A DNA stretch of 6,262 nucleotides from Bacteroidota bacterium (GCA_024277695.1 JAJRUR010000094.1:1-6262); one strand, 5' to 3'. Counted from the stretch's first letter, positions 1 to 6,142 are shown. Numbers and translations are program-made. Notes: generated by a model from the sequence alone, not told the origin.

Positions 1-539
1 AATCCCTGTGTGAGCTGTTGTTTGGCCAGACGGACAGCCGAGTGCCTGGCGACTACGTGACCGATCTCATGCCCAAGCACACCTGCTAACTGATCTTCAT
101 TTTGTAATTTGCTAAAGAGTGCATAGGTGATGAAAATTTGTCCACCCGGCAGGGCAAATGCATTGACAGTACGAGGATCTGCCAACAGATAAAAGTTGTA
201 CTTATACTTACTTTTCTTAGCTTCCGAAGCCTCCAGAAGTCGGCGACCTACAGACTTTACATAATCCTGGTACTCTTGATTGGGGTATAATCCACCATAT
301 TGTTGAGCCATACGGGGTGCTGACTGAAGACCCAGTTGGATCTCTTGATCGACAGACATAGAAATAAATTGTTTCTCCCCTGTAATCTCATTATATTGAG
401 AGCTTCCGAAATATTTAAAAAGAGCAATGCCCGCCATGACCAAGGCGATCATCAGACCTGCTTTAAAATTACCCCTTCCACGTGTAAAACCGCCTCCTCT
501 GCCATATCCGCCGTAAGGATTTCTTCTACCAAATGCCAT
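1..539 (-). CDS. M48-family zinc metallopeptidase, N-terminal part (cut by window edge)
   Basis: Reading the minus strand from the ATG at 539-537 gives 179 complete codons that stay open to the window edge, so the C-terminal part is missing. Residues 1-26 are rich in glycine and arginine (GRRNPYGGYGRGGGFTRGRG), residues about 28-44 form one hydrophobic segment, and the rest should lie outside the cytoplasm. Around 121-141 it reads DPRTVNAFALPGGQIFITYA, followed at 157-161 by HEIGH and then VVARHSAVR. The spacing and context are those of M48 peptidases, in which the two histidines bind zinc and the glutamate is the catalytic base; the third zinc ligand lies beyond the window. The role is probably quality control or turnover of envelope proteins, as for other anchored or periplasmic M48 enzymes (inference). 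Many relatives carry a lipoprotein signal; here there is no lipobox cysteine, so a signal anchor is more likely. No strong Shine-Dalgarno is seen. Family assignment is firm; the exact subfamily (BepA/LoiP-like or other) is not. Confidence 0.9.
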   Translation of the reverse strand, partial: MAFGRRNPYGGYGRGGGFTRGRGNFKAGLMIALVMAGIALFKYFGSSQYNEITGEKQFISMSVDQEIQLGLQSAPRMAQQYGGLYPNQEYQDYVKSVGRRLLEASEAKKSKYKYNFYLLADPRTVNAFALPGGQIFITYALFSKLQNEDQLAGVLGHEIGHVVARHSAVRLAKQQLTQG

Positions 540-606
540 AGTAATCGTTTTGTTATAGTTTTAAAGAAATAGATACTGTTTAAATCAAAAAATAGATTGA
601 ATGGTT

Positions 607-614
607 CAAATTTA
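607..614 (-). promoter_or_regulatory. Candidate -7 element for the M48 gene
   Basis: The minus strand reads TAAATTTG, an exact match to the Bacteroidota -7 consensus TAnnTTTG, about 67 bases before the ATG at 539. No TTG is found at the usual 19-base spacing, so the match rests on one element in AT-rich DNA and may be chance. Confidence 0.3.
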
Positions 615-750
615 AGAAAATTTTGACAAATGAGCCATAAACCTTGAGTTGGCCGACATCATCAGCTAGTAGTACACTAGTTTTTATTAAAAAGGATCGG
701 ACTTTTGGCAGAGCTCAAAAAAAACCACTTGCCATGCTTATCCTCCTTGG

Positions 751-1965
751 CTATACCCTTTGGATAATTGTAGCATAGCCCTGCCCTACTCCCACGCACA
801 TAGTTACGAGGGCATGTTGTTTTTGCTGCTTTTGCAATTCTATGGCAGCTGTCAACAAAACGCGTGCACCGGTCATACCTAATGGGTGACCCAGTGCGAT
901 CGCTCCTCCGTTTGGGTTAAGTCTAGGATCATCACTCGGTATTTTCCAAGCTCTACAACAAGCAATCACTTGAGCCGAAAAGGCCTCATTGATTTCGATG
1001 ATATCCATATCTTGTAGTTGGAGACCGGCTTTTGCCAATGCTATTTTTGAAGCAGCTACCGGACCGATCCCCATGATGCGAGGCTCTACTCCGGCTACTC
1101 CTGAGGCGACAATACGCGCCAATGGTTCCAGATCATACTGCTCTACTGCATTATAGTCTGCTATCATTAATGCCGCTGCTCCATCATTGAGACCGGAAGC
1201 ATTTCCGGCAGTAACCGTCCCCCCTTCCTCTTCGGGTTTGAAGGCCGGTCGTAGCTTTTGTAGTCCATCAAAACTCGTAAAATCCTTAATAAATTCGTCC
1301 CGATCAAATGTGATGGGATCTGCTTTTCTTTGCGGTATATCTATCGGGACTATCTCTTCTCCAAAACGACCATTGTCCCTTGCTATCGTTGCCTTAGCTT
1401 GCGACCAAGCAGCAAATTGATCTTGCTCTTCCCGACTGATACCGTATTTTTCTACCAAGTTTTCGGCGGTATTGCCCATCGAATCCGTACCGTACAATGC
1501 TTCCATAGCCGGATTGATAAACCGCCAACCGAAGCTGCTGTCATGCATCTGTGCATCCCTACCAAATGCCGAGGACACTTTGGATATCACCCAAGGCCCT
1601 CGTGTCATATGCTCTACCCCACCCGAAATAAATAAAGAGCCATCTCCTGTTTGGATAGCACGATGGGCATGGATCACAGCACTCATACCGGAAGAACATA
1701 AGCGATTGATCGTCTCTGCAGGCACAGACCAGGGCAGACCGGCGAGCAATGCACTCATGCGAGCTACATTGCGATTGTCCTCTCCTGCTTGATTGGCACA
1801 TCCTAGTATGACATCCTCATATGCAGATAGTGGTATTTGTGGGTACTTATCTATCAAGGCCTTGATTACAATTGCTCCCAAATCGTCGGTACGTATGGTA
1901 GACAAACTCCCTCTAAACTTCCCAATGGCAGATCGGACTCCACCTACTATATAGCTCTGCGGCAT
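751..1965 (-). CDS. Thiolase (acetyl-CoA C-acyltransferase, PcaF/PaaJ-like)
   Basis: Complete 404-residue thiolase, the usual length. Thiolases cleave a 3-ketoacyl-CoA with CoA to acetyl-CoA and a shortened acyl-CoA, or run the reverse condensation, in the cytoplasm. The nucleophilic cysteine is Cys90 in NRLCSSG; NEAF lies at 326-329; the catalytic histidine is His360 in NPNGGAIALGHPLG; the second catalytic cysteine is Cys390 in CVGVGQG. All key residues are present. The stretches GCANQAGEDNRNVARM (55-70), TAGNASGLNDGAAAL (252-266) and the C-terminal GVGQGYATIIQRV closely resemble my memory of PcaF/PaaJ, the 3-oxoadipyl-CoA thiolases of the beta-ketoadipate and phenylacetate routes. No other gene of either pathway, nor a fadB-like partner, lies in the window, so the physiological substrate stays open; a general fatty-acid thiolase is the main alternative. 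The start ATG at 1965 is preceded by AAAGGAATT, a fair ribosome-binding site. It appears to be a single-gene unit. Confidence 0.96.
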   Translation of the reverse strand: MPQSYIVGGVRSAIGKFRGSLSTIRTDDLGAIVIKALIDKYPQIPLSAYEDVILGCANQAGEDNRNVARMSALLAGLPWSVPAETINRLCSSGMSAVIHAHRAIQTGDGSLFISGGVEHMTRGPWVISKVSSAFGRDAQMHDSSFGWRFINPAMEALYGTDSMGNTAENLVEKYGISREEQDQFAAWSQAKATIARDNGRFGEEIVPIDIPQRKADPITFDRDEFIKDFTSFDGLQKLRPAFKPEEEGGTVTAGNASGLNDGAAALMIADYNAVEQYDLEPLARIVASGVAGVEPRIMGIGPVAASKIALAKAGLQLQDMDIIEINEAFSAQVIACCRAWKIPSDDPRLNPNGGAIALGHPLGMTGARVLLTAAIELQKQQKQHALVTMCVGVGQGYATIIQRV

Positions 1966-2279
1966 AATTCCTTTTGTTTTTATGTACTGGACAAATGTAA
2001 TGGAATATATCTACTCCTCGGTAATGAACTTATCGTAAAGCTGCATTTCTATGATGGCATCTATCCACAATTTATATATGCCATTATTATTTTTTTCAAC
2101 AATAAAAAAAACCTTCAAAATTAGAGGCACTTCTCAAGAATCACATAGCTGCCGCTATAATACTGCGCTACAAAAGCTGGTTAAATTCTAACTTAGTGTA
2201 CATAAAGACCCTCAGAACTTATCATAAAAGTCATTCAGTCAGCTTAAAAAGTTGAAAGCAAAAAAAGCCTTTTTCGGTA
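1966..2279. other. Intergenic region, thiolase to pspC, 314 bases
   Basis: AT-rich spacer between the thiolase start and the end of the PspC gene, both on the minus strand. It holds the probable thiolase promoter at 1992-1999 and, just after the PspC stop, a minus-strand stretch GAAAAAGGCTTTTTTTGC whose short A/T arms could be a weak terminator (arms of about five pairs, loop too small to be convincing). A run of eight A's on the plus strand lies near 2104-2111. The open frame crossing 1837-2124 on the plus strand is mostly thiolase antisense with unlikely composition. I see no RNA gene or further coding sequence. Confidence 0.5.
1992..1999 (-). promoter_or_regulatory. Candidate -7 promoter element for the thiolase gene
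   Basis: The minus strand reads TACATTTG, an exact TAnnTTTG match 26 bases before the thiolase ATG. This would give a transcript with a leader of about 20 bases carrying the AAAGG ribosome-binding site. A -33 element is weak: only TTA at a 22-base spacing. Confidence 0.45.
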
Positions 2280-3026
2280 TTATTTGGGATAGCTTCTAAA
2301 TGTATCCCAAGGACACCAACAGGATCTATTATTTTTTACTTTTTTTTTATACCGCTTAAAGACATCTTTGATCTCATGGAAATCGTTGAGCTCATCAAAA
2401 TCCATCTCCTCTTTGACTTTTTGCTTGAGTGAACTGAGACTATCTTGGATGTCATCCAGTTCATCCTGCACCGAGCGTACTATAGAGTCGATATTGATAG
2501 GTTCACCACGCATGGCTAGGCGTTCAGAGCGCGTTTTGGCTATTGGCACGATGATCCAAAGGAGCACGTACAAAACAAAACTACTCCCCCCGGCGATATT
2601 CAACACTACAAAAAATAAACGTATCCAGAGGGGATCCTCTACCCCGAAATATTGTGCTATTCCGGAACATACACCTCCAAGGATCTTGTCTTCCGGATCT
2701 CGATACAATCGCTTTCCGGCACTGATACCGGCTGAGCGATCGTCTAAGACTTCCTCATGCGTGTGCTCATCTTCAAAAAAGGAGGCATCTCCCATCTGAT
2801 GAATAGTCGATGAGACGATTTTTTTTGTTACGATTTCACTGCCTTTTAGCTTTTCTCTGAATAATTCTGCCATTCGAGCCTCGATATCTGAAAGAATCTC
2901 AGTTGCTCCTTCTTCGTGTAGAAAATGACGCTCTAATGAAGTGATATACTCATCGAGTAAGTCATAGGCATCGATGTCCATTACAAAAGAATAGCCACCC
3001 AAATTGATATGCATTGTCTGATTCAT
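2280..3026 (-). CDS. PspC-domain membrane protein
   Basis: 248 residues. Residues 1-85 form a soluble N-terminal region (MHINLGGYSFVMDIDAYDLL, then IEARMAELF at 48-56) that I associate with Bacteroidota PspC proteins. Residues about 105-165 are the PspC domain: KRLYRDPEDKILGGVCSGIA, then YFGVEDPLWIR and a hydrophobic stretch at 135-162 broken by NIAGGSS, giving one long or two short membrane helices. Residues 183-230 are charged and helical (DELDDIQDSLSSLKQKVKEE), a likely coiled coil. In enterobacteria PspC senses envelope damage with PspB and relieves repression of the phage-shock response; in Bacteroidota the PspC-domain proteins are less defined, so a membrane-stress role is inference. 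The gene lies 28 bases after padR and is almost surely cotranscribed. There is no Shine-Dalgarno; the first ATG is chosen because the family begins a few residues before INLGG. The C-terminus ends with KNNRSCWCPW plus eight residues, after a run of nine A's (see findings). Confidence 0.92.
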   Translation of the reverse strand: MNQTMHINLGGYSFVMDIDAYDLLDEYITSLERHFLHEEGATEILSDIEARMAELFREKLKGSEIVTKKIVSSTIHQMGDASFFEDEHTHEEVLDDRSAGISAGKRLYRDPEDKILGGVCSGIAQYFGVEDPLWIRLFFVVLNIAGGSSFVLYVLLWIIVPIAKTRSERLAMRGEPINIDSIVRSVQDELDDIQDSLSSLKQKVKEEMDFDELNDFHEIKDVFKRYKKKVKNNRSCWCPWDTFRSYPK

Positions 3027-3054
3027 ATTTTATTTATTGATTTTGTGGTTTATA

Positions 3055-3372
3055 TCAAAATGTACTCACTGACTTTACAATTGCTTTCCAACTCTCTCTC
3101 AATTCCTCTAGATACTTTGCTCCTTTCTTGGTCAGACGATAGTACTTACGTGGAGGACCCGACTTGGATTCTCGCCAGCTATAATCAAGCATCCCTGCAT
3201 TCTTGAGCCGTGTCAGCAGGGGATACATCGTTCCTTCGACTACAATCATCTCCGATTTTTTGAGCTTCTTGATAATATCCGAAGGATAAATCTCCTCTTT
3301 GGATATGATGCTCAGTATACACATATCTAATGTCCCTTTTCTCATTTGCGCTCTAGCATTTTCTATCTTCAT
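3055..3372 (-). CDS. PadR-family transcriptional regulator
   Basis: 105 residues, the size of the short PadR regulators that consist of a winged helix-turn-helix and little else. MRKGTLDMCILSIIS (10-24) is the first helix, YPSDIIKKLKKSE (29-41) the second, VEGTMYPLLTRLKNAGML (45-62) holds the recognition helix, and WRESKSGPPRKYYRLTKKG (66-84) is the beta wing with the PP-RKYY-LT-KG pattern typical of PadR. The remaining residues to 105 form a short C-terminal helix used for dimer formation in this family. It binds DNA as a dimer, normally as a repressor. It is the first gene of a pair with the PspC-domain gene, an arrangement I recall as frequent in Bacteroidota, which suggests that it controls its own operon. 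Palindromic sites overlap its promoter at 3422-3463. The ligand or signal cannot be read from sequence. No Shine-Dalgarno precedes the ATG at 3372. Confidence 0.95.
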   Translation of the reverse strand: MKIENARAQMRKGTLDMCILSIISKEEIYPSDIIKKLKKSEMIVVEGTMYPLLTRLKNAGMLDYSWRESKSGPPRKYYRLTKKGAKYLEELRESWKAIVKSVSTF

Positions 3373-3401
3373 GCTTTTGGTTTAACTGTTGATTTCAATT
3401 A

Positions 3402-3431
3402 CAAATATAATACAATTTTATTACTATGCAA
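3402..3431 (-). promoter_or_regulatory. Bacteroidota-type promoter of padR-pspC
   Basis: On the minus strand TTG (3431-3429) is followed after exactly 19 bases by TATATTTG (3409-3402). This fits the Bacteroidota housekeeping promoter, TTG-N19-TAnnTTTG, in both elements and spacing. Transcription would start near 3396, about 23 bases before the padR ATG. It is the best promoter in the window. Confidence 0.7.
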
Positions 3432-3463
3432 TACATAGTAGCTTAATATAGCATAGTACTATA
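3422..3463. promoter_or_regulatory. Probable PadR operator array (CATAGTA half-sites)
   Basis: Four copies of one heptamer in 42 bases: TACTATG at 3422-3428, CATAGTA at 3434-3440, CATAGTA at 3452-3458 and TACTATA (one mismatch) at 3457-3463. The first two form a perfect inverted repeat with a 5-base spacer (CAATA) that contains the -33 TTG. The last two overlap to form the palindrome ATAGTACTAT. The two CATAGTA copies are 18 bases apart. The position over and just upstream of the padR promoter is what autorepression would need. Binding by this PadR is inference. Confidence 0.5.
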
Positions 3464-3500
3464 CCAACAGAGCATTTATATCGACGAATGGCTATAAATC

Positions 3501-3543
3501 AAAAAAGAAACGGCAGAAGGTATAGTACTTCTGCCGTTTCTTT
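3501..3543 (-). terminator. Strong intrinsic terminator after the lipoprotein gene
   Basis: AAAGAAACGGCAGAAG (3504-3519) and its exact reverse complement (3528-3543) form a perfect 16-bp stem with an 8-base loop. On the minus strand the hairpin ends in a run of six T's (3506-3501), so it fits transcripts of the lipoprotein gene, whose stop is at 3602. The other side reads TTTCTTTATTC on the plus strand, so weak two-way action is possible. It separates the lipoprotein gene from padR-pspC. Confidence 0.85.
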
Positions 3544-3549
3544 ATTCTG

Positions 3550-3585
3550 TGCTTTGAACAGATGTCCATACCGGACATCAAAGCA
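3550..3585 (-). repeat. Second hairpin in the lipoprotein 3' untranslated region
   Basis: TGCTTTGA (3550-3557) and TGTCC (3563-3567) pair with GGACATCAAAGCA (3573-3585), giving 13 base pairs interrupted by a 5-base bulge (ACAGA) and closed by a 5-base loop. It lies between the lipoprotein stop and the terminator, and may protect the mRNA 3' end (inference). Confidence 0.45.
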
Positions 3586-3601
3586 TAATCCACTTAAATT
3601 A

Positions 3602-4879
3602 TTAGTACTTCACACTGAGGAGGTAGTGATCACTATTATCACCCTCGTTGGGTCTTACCAATACTTCATCCACTCTGACGAGGATATAATCACCATCATT
3701 GGCCTGTAGGACAAACATTTGGCCGGGATTGACAGAAGCACTGAACTCTCCGTTACCGATGACATTTGTTTCTGCATCAAAGGCAGCTTGGATAGCTTCT
3801 TTGGTATCTACACCATCATAGCTAAAACCTTCCGGTTGATTATTAAGGCTAAGGGTTTTGAGTGTAGCTGTTGCCATACCCGGGCCGATCTGCTGCTTCC
3901 AATTGCTAGCTGCAGGTTTGGCCAAATCTATACCTGCATCTCTAAGGTGTGCACTAGCATCTCCGGATCCTACGCTTTGGCCGGTTTTTAGATTGATACC
4001 ACCTGTTCCCGGAGGGCCTCCTTGGTTAAAGAGTTGCAACATAGTTTGGATAGAAGTCAATTCAGTACCTGGTATTTCTGTGATAATTTCTTGGGTAACT
4101 GTAGCAGTTGAGTCATTACTATCTGTTACGATAAAGGTATAGATAGATGTCTTTTCTGTATCAGCTGCTCTAACGAAGATGTCCCACATAAAACCTGAAG
4201 CATTTTCCGTTGGTACGGTGACAGGATTTGCATCAATAGTAACTGATCCGGTACCATTATCAATGGATGTAATGCGAGAGACATCAACCGGGACTCCATC
4301 TTCGAGTACAGTAACTGAAATCAGATCGCCTGTACCTTTGACGGCAGTTATAGTAGTTTTGAAGGAAGTAGCCGGGTTTACTGTAAGTGTATTACCACTC
4401 CCTCCCAAGCTCAATGAAGGAGGATCCATACGTACATCAACAGAGATATCAACGGATTCTGATCCTGTGTTTCCATTATCATCTGTAATCAAGAAACTAT
4501 ACGTCGCAGACTCGCCTGCATTGAGGTCTGTCTTGACACTTATTGCATAGTCCAAAGCAGTACGATCGGATCCAAAGAGTAAGATAGCATTGGAAGATGC
4601 TGCAGTTCCATTGATCGTAAGATCAGCAAAATCAACATTTACGCCATCTTTTTGGATAGTCAAGCTATTCATCTCAGCATCACCTGAGGTAGCTGTAAGA
4701 TTGACAGCAAATGTACCTTCTGCAGGTATTACTGCTGATGAAGTCACTAAGTCCGTACCGGCTATTAAAGCAGTCGATGGGCCTAAGGCACCAATTGGTT
4801 CTTCGGTACACGAATCAAGCAAGATGATCGAGCCTAAGGCGGCGATCAGAGTAAGCATTAAAAAAAATCTGTTCTTCAT
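3602..4879 (-). CDS. Secreted lipoprotein with two Ig/cadherin-like repeats; function unknown
   Basis: 425 residues. Residues 1-23 are a type II signal peptide (basic start, hydrophobic core) ending in LLDSC, so Cys24 should be lipidated. The following TEEP puts two acidic residues close to the cysteine, as in the export signal reported for surface lipoproteins of Bacteroidota, so an outer-surface location is plausible. Residues about 41-150 and 160-268 are two copies of one beta-rich unit: MNSLTIQKDGVNVD matches LISVTVLEDGVPVD, and ATYSFLITDDNGNT matches SIYTFIVTDSNDST. Each unit resembles Ig- or cadherin-like folds. Residues 271-425 form a separate domain beginning TELTSIQTMLQLFNQGG and containing GINLKTGQSVGSGDASAHLR and FVLQANDGDYILVRVDEV; I do not recognise it. 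No catalytic motif is visible. The composition (Thr, Ser, Asn, Asp, Gly; no cysteine after 24) fits an exported adhesin-like or binding protein. It stands alone, with its own promoter and terminator. Confidence 0.88.
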   Translation of the reverse strand: MKNRFFLMLTLIAALGSIILLDSCTEEPIGALGPSTALIAGTDLVTSSAVIPAEGTFAVNLTATSGDAEMNSLTIQKDGVNVDFADLTINGTAASSNAILLFGSDRTALDYAISVKTDLNAGESATYSFLITDDNGNTGSESVDISVDVRMDPPSLSLGGSGNTLTVNPATSFKTTITAVKGTGDLISVTVLEDGVPVDVSRITSIDNGTGSVTIDANPVTVPTENASGFMWDIFVRAADTEKTSIYTFIVTDSNDSTATVTQEIITEIPGTELTSIQTMLQLFNQGGPPGTGGINLKTGQSVGSGDASAHLRDAGIDLAKPAASNWKQQIGPGMATATLKTLSLNNQPEGFSYDGVDTKEAIQAAFDAETNVIGNGEFSASVNPGQMFVLQANDGDYILVRVDEVLVRPNEGDNSDHYLLSVKY

Positions 4880-4962
4880 AAATGTGTTTTAAAAAAATGT
4901 AATTAAAAAATTAATAAATTCGGTTACGTATCATGGTTCATGAGTGATTACATAAACGTGCA

Positions 4963-4970
4963 CAAAGATA
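4963..4970 (-). promoter_or_regulatory. Candidate -7 promoter element for the lipoprotein gene
   Basis: The minus strand reads TATCTTTG, an exact TAnnTTTG match 83 bases before the ATG at 4879, implying a leader of roughly 75 bases. No clear TTG lies 19 bases upstream. The leader contains the inverted repeat TCATG-GTT-CATGA (4931-4943). Confidence 0.4.
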
Positions 4971-5012
4971 CAATATTTTATGGAAATCCTTAAAAACTAT
5001 TGGAGAAGTCGT

Positions 5013-5040
5013 TTTCAACCATCAACCGCTTTGATTGAAA
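5013..5040. repeat. Bulged inverted repeat in the divergent intergenic region
   Basis: TTTCAA (5013-5018) and TCAA (5022-5025) pair with TTGATTGAAA (5031-5040), 10 pairs with a 3-base bulge and a 5-base loop. No T-run follows on either strand, so it is not a terminator. It lies between the lipoprotein and Rpn-type genes; it may be a binding site or chance. Confidence 0.25.
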
Positions 5041-5111
5041 TAACTCTCTGACGGATCCGGTCGTACATGGACTCCTACCGTTATCCACCTGATTCAATGC
5101 ATATATTCTTA

Positions 5112-5119
5112 AATATTTG
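5112..5119 (+). promoter_or_regulatory. Weak candidate -7 element for the Rpn-type gene
   Basis: AATATTTG differs from TAnnTTTG only in its first base, and lies 28 bases before the ATG at 5147. No TTG sits at the usual spacing. If real, it overlaps the alternative TTG start at 5117 and argues for the ATG. Confidence 0.25.
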
Positions 5120-5146
5120 TATCTTGACACCGAAAAACATACTCCT

Positions 5147-6142
5147 ATGAATAAAGAAACCGTTGCTATAGCCAATCCCATCTATGATATCGTTTTTAAG
5201 TATCTGATGGAAGATGCTCAATCAGCCAAAACTATATTGTCTGCCCTACTGGAGCAAGAAATCGACAACCTGAAACCTTTACCACAAGAGTTTAGTGCCG
5301 ATCACAAAAATTCAGCCGCCAAACTGAGTATCTATAGATTGGATTTTTCAGCTACCGTCACTTTGCCCGATGGTAAAAAGAAAACCATCATCATCGAAGT
5401 GCAAAAGTCCATCACTCCCAATGATATTATGCGATTTCGTAAATATCTGGGCACACAATACAGAAACTCCAACTTGTCACAAGTAGTCAAGGATCTTGAT
5501 GGCAAGCACATCAAAATGGGATATCCAATCTACTCTATTTACTTTTTGGGCTATTCTCTTCCGGGATTTGATATGCATTCGGTGATATACGTTGATGTAC
5601 ATCTGCGTCCCAGATATGAAAGCAATACCAAACTCCAAAAACCTGCCTTTGTACAGTCCCTCTATCATCAGGGAATTATTATCAATATTTCAGCGTTAAA
5701 AAAGAAACGAAGGGATGAACTTGAGCAACTATTGAGTATATTTGACCAAAATAACAGAAGCAAAGATATCCATATTATGAATGTACACATAGATGATTTT
5801 CCTAAACAATTCCGACCAATCATCCGCAGACTCCAAAAAGCAGCACAAGTATCCGAAGTTCGCGATACGATGGAGGTTGAGGACGACTTCTTTCTCGAAA
5901 TCGACGAACTGGTACAAGCCAAAAAAAATGCGCTGAGAAAACAGGAGGAAGAAAAAAGGATGAGAGAAGAAGCCCAAAGAAAACAACAAGAAGCCCAAAG
6001 AAAACAACAAGAAGCCCAAAGAAAACAACAAGAAGCTATTCTGTTTATGATAGACTCCGGAATAGCTCCTGAAGTAATTTGCCAAAATCTACATATCTCC
6101 AGAGAGGAATTGGACCGTATGATATCGGATAGGGATGTGTAG
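5147..6142 (+). CDS. PD-(D/E)XK nuclease-family putative transposase (Rpn/PF12784 type)
   Basis: 331 residues from the ATG at 5147; the frame is also open to a TTG at 5117, but the family starts shortly before NPIYDIVFKYLMED (10-23) and the added residues look non-coding. Residues 1-100 hold the nuclease core: YDIVFKYL, then Asp66 in RLDFSATV and the pair Glu84-Val-Gln86 in IIIEVQKS, the D...ExQ form of the PD-(D/E)XK metal site. All key residues are present. Residues 100-230 (RKYLGTQY, YPIYSIYFLG) continue the family's conserved region. Residues 253-298 are a charged coiled coil with EAQRKQQ repeated exactly three times. The last 33 residues (MIDSGIAPEVICQNLHIS, then EELDRMI) are the small helical tail usual for this family. 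In E. coli, related Rpn proteins are DNA endonucleases that promote RecA-independent recombination; several such genes vary by internal repeats or frameshifts. This copy looks intact. No terminal inverted repeats or target duplication were seen, so it is annotated as a gene, not an element. Confidence 0.9.
   Translation: MNKETVAIANPIYDIVFKYLMEDAQSAKTILSALLEQEIDNLKPLPQEFSADHKNSAAKLSIYRLDFSATVTLPDGKKKTIIIEVQKSITPNDIMRFRKYLGTQYRNSNLSQVVKDLDGKHIKMGYPIYSIYFLGYSLPGFDMHSVIYVDVHLRPRYESNTKLQKPAFVQSLYHQGIIINISALKKKRRDELEQLLSIFDQNNRSKDIHIMNVHIDDFPKQFRPIIRRLQKAAQVSEVRDTMEVEDDFFLEIDELVQAKKNALRKQEEEKRMREEAQRKQQEAQRKQQEAQRKQQEAILFMIDSGIAPEVICQNLHISREELDRMISDRDV
5969..6031 (+). repeat. Three perfect 21-bp in-frame tandem repeats
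   Basis: The unit starting GAAGCCCAAAGAAAACAA occurs three times without any mismatch at 5969-5989, 5990-6010 and 6011-6031, encoding EAQRKQQ each time (residues 275-295 of the Rpn-type protein); a partial fourth copy begins GAAGC. Being a multiple of three, gain or loss of units keeps the frame and only changes coiled-coil length. Confidence 0.95.

Noticed and set aside
336..572. 78-codon plus-strand open frame
   Set aside because: Antisense to the M48 peptidase, which has a convincing HEIGH motif and family context.
666..687. CTAGT-AGTAC-ACTAG followed by T's, as a plus-strand terminator
   Set aside because: Only five AT-rich pairs and no plus-strand gene upstream; likewise the T-run at 724-717 after the thiolase has no good stem before it.
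2368..2799. 143-codon open frame on the plus strand
   Set aside because: Antisense to the PspC-domain gene, serine-rich and without domain-like sequence; the minus-strand protein explains the region.
3550..3585. Bulged hairpin as an integron attC site
   Set aside because: It lacks the conserved GTTRRRY/RYYYAAC core sites and there is no integrase or cassette array.
3719..4892. Several plus-strand open frames of 90-123 codons
   Set aside because: All lie antisense to the lipoprotein gene, whose signal peptide, lipobox and repeated domains are clear.
5117..5146. Upstream TTG as the start of the Rpn-type gene
   Set aside because: The added residues have no family support, and the TTG falls within a candidate -7 element; the ATG at 5147 gives a standard N-terminus.
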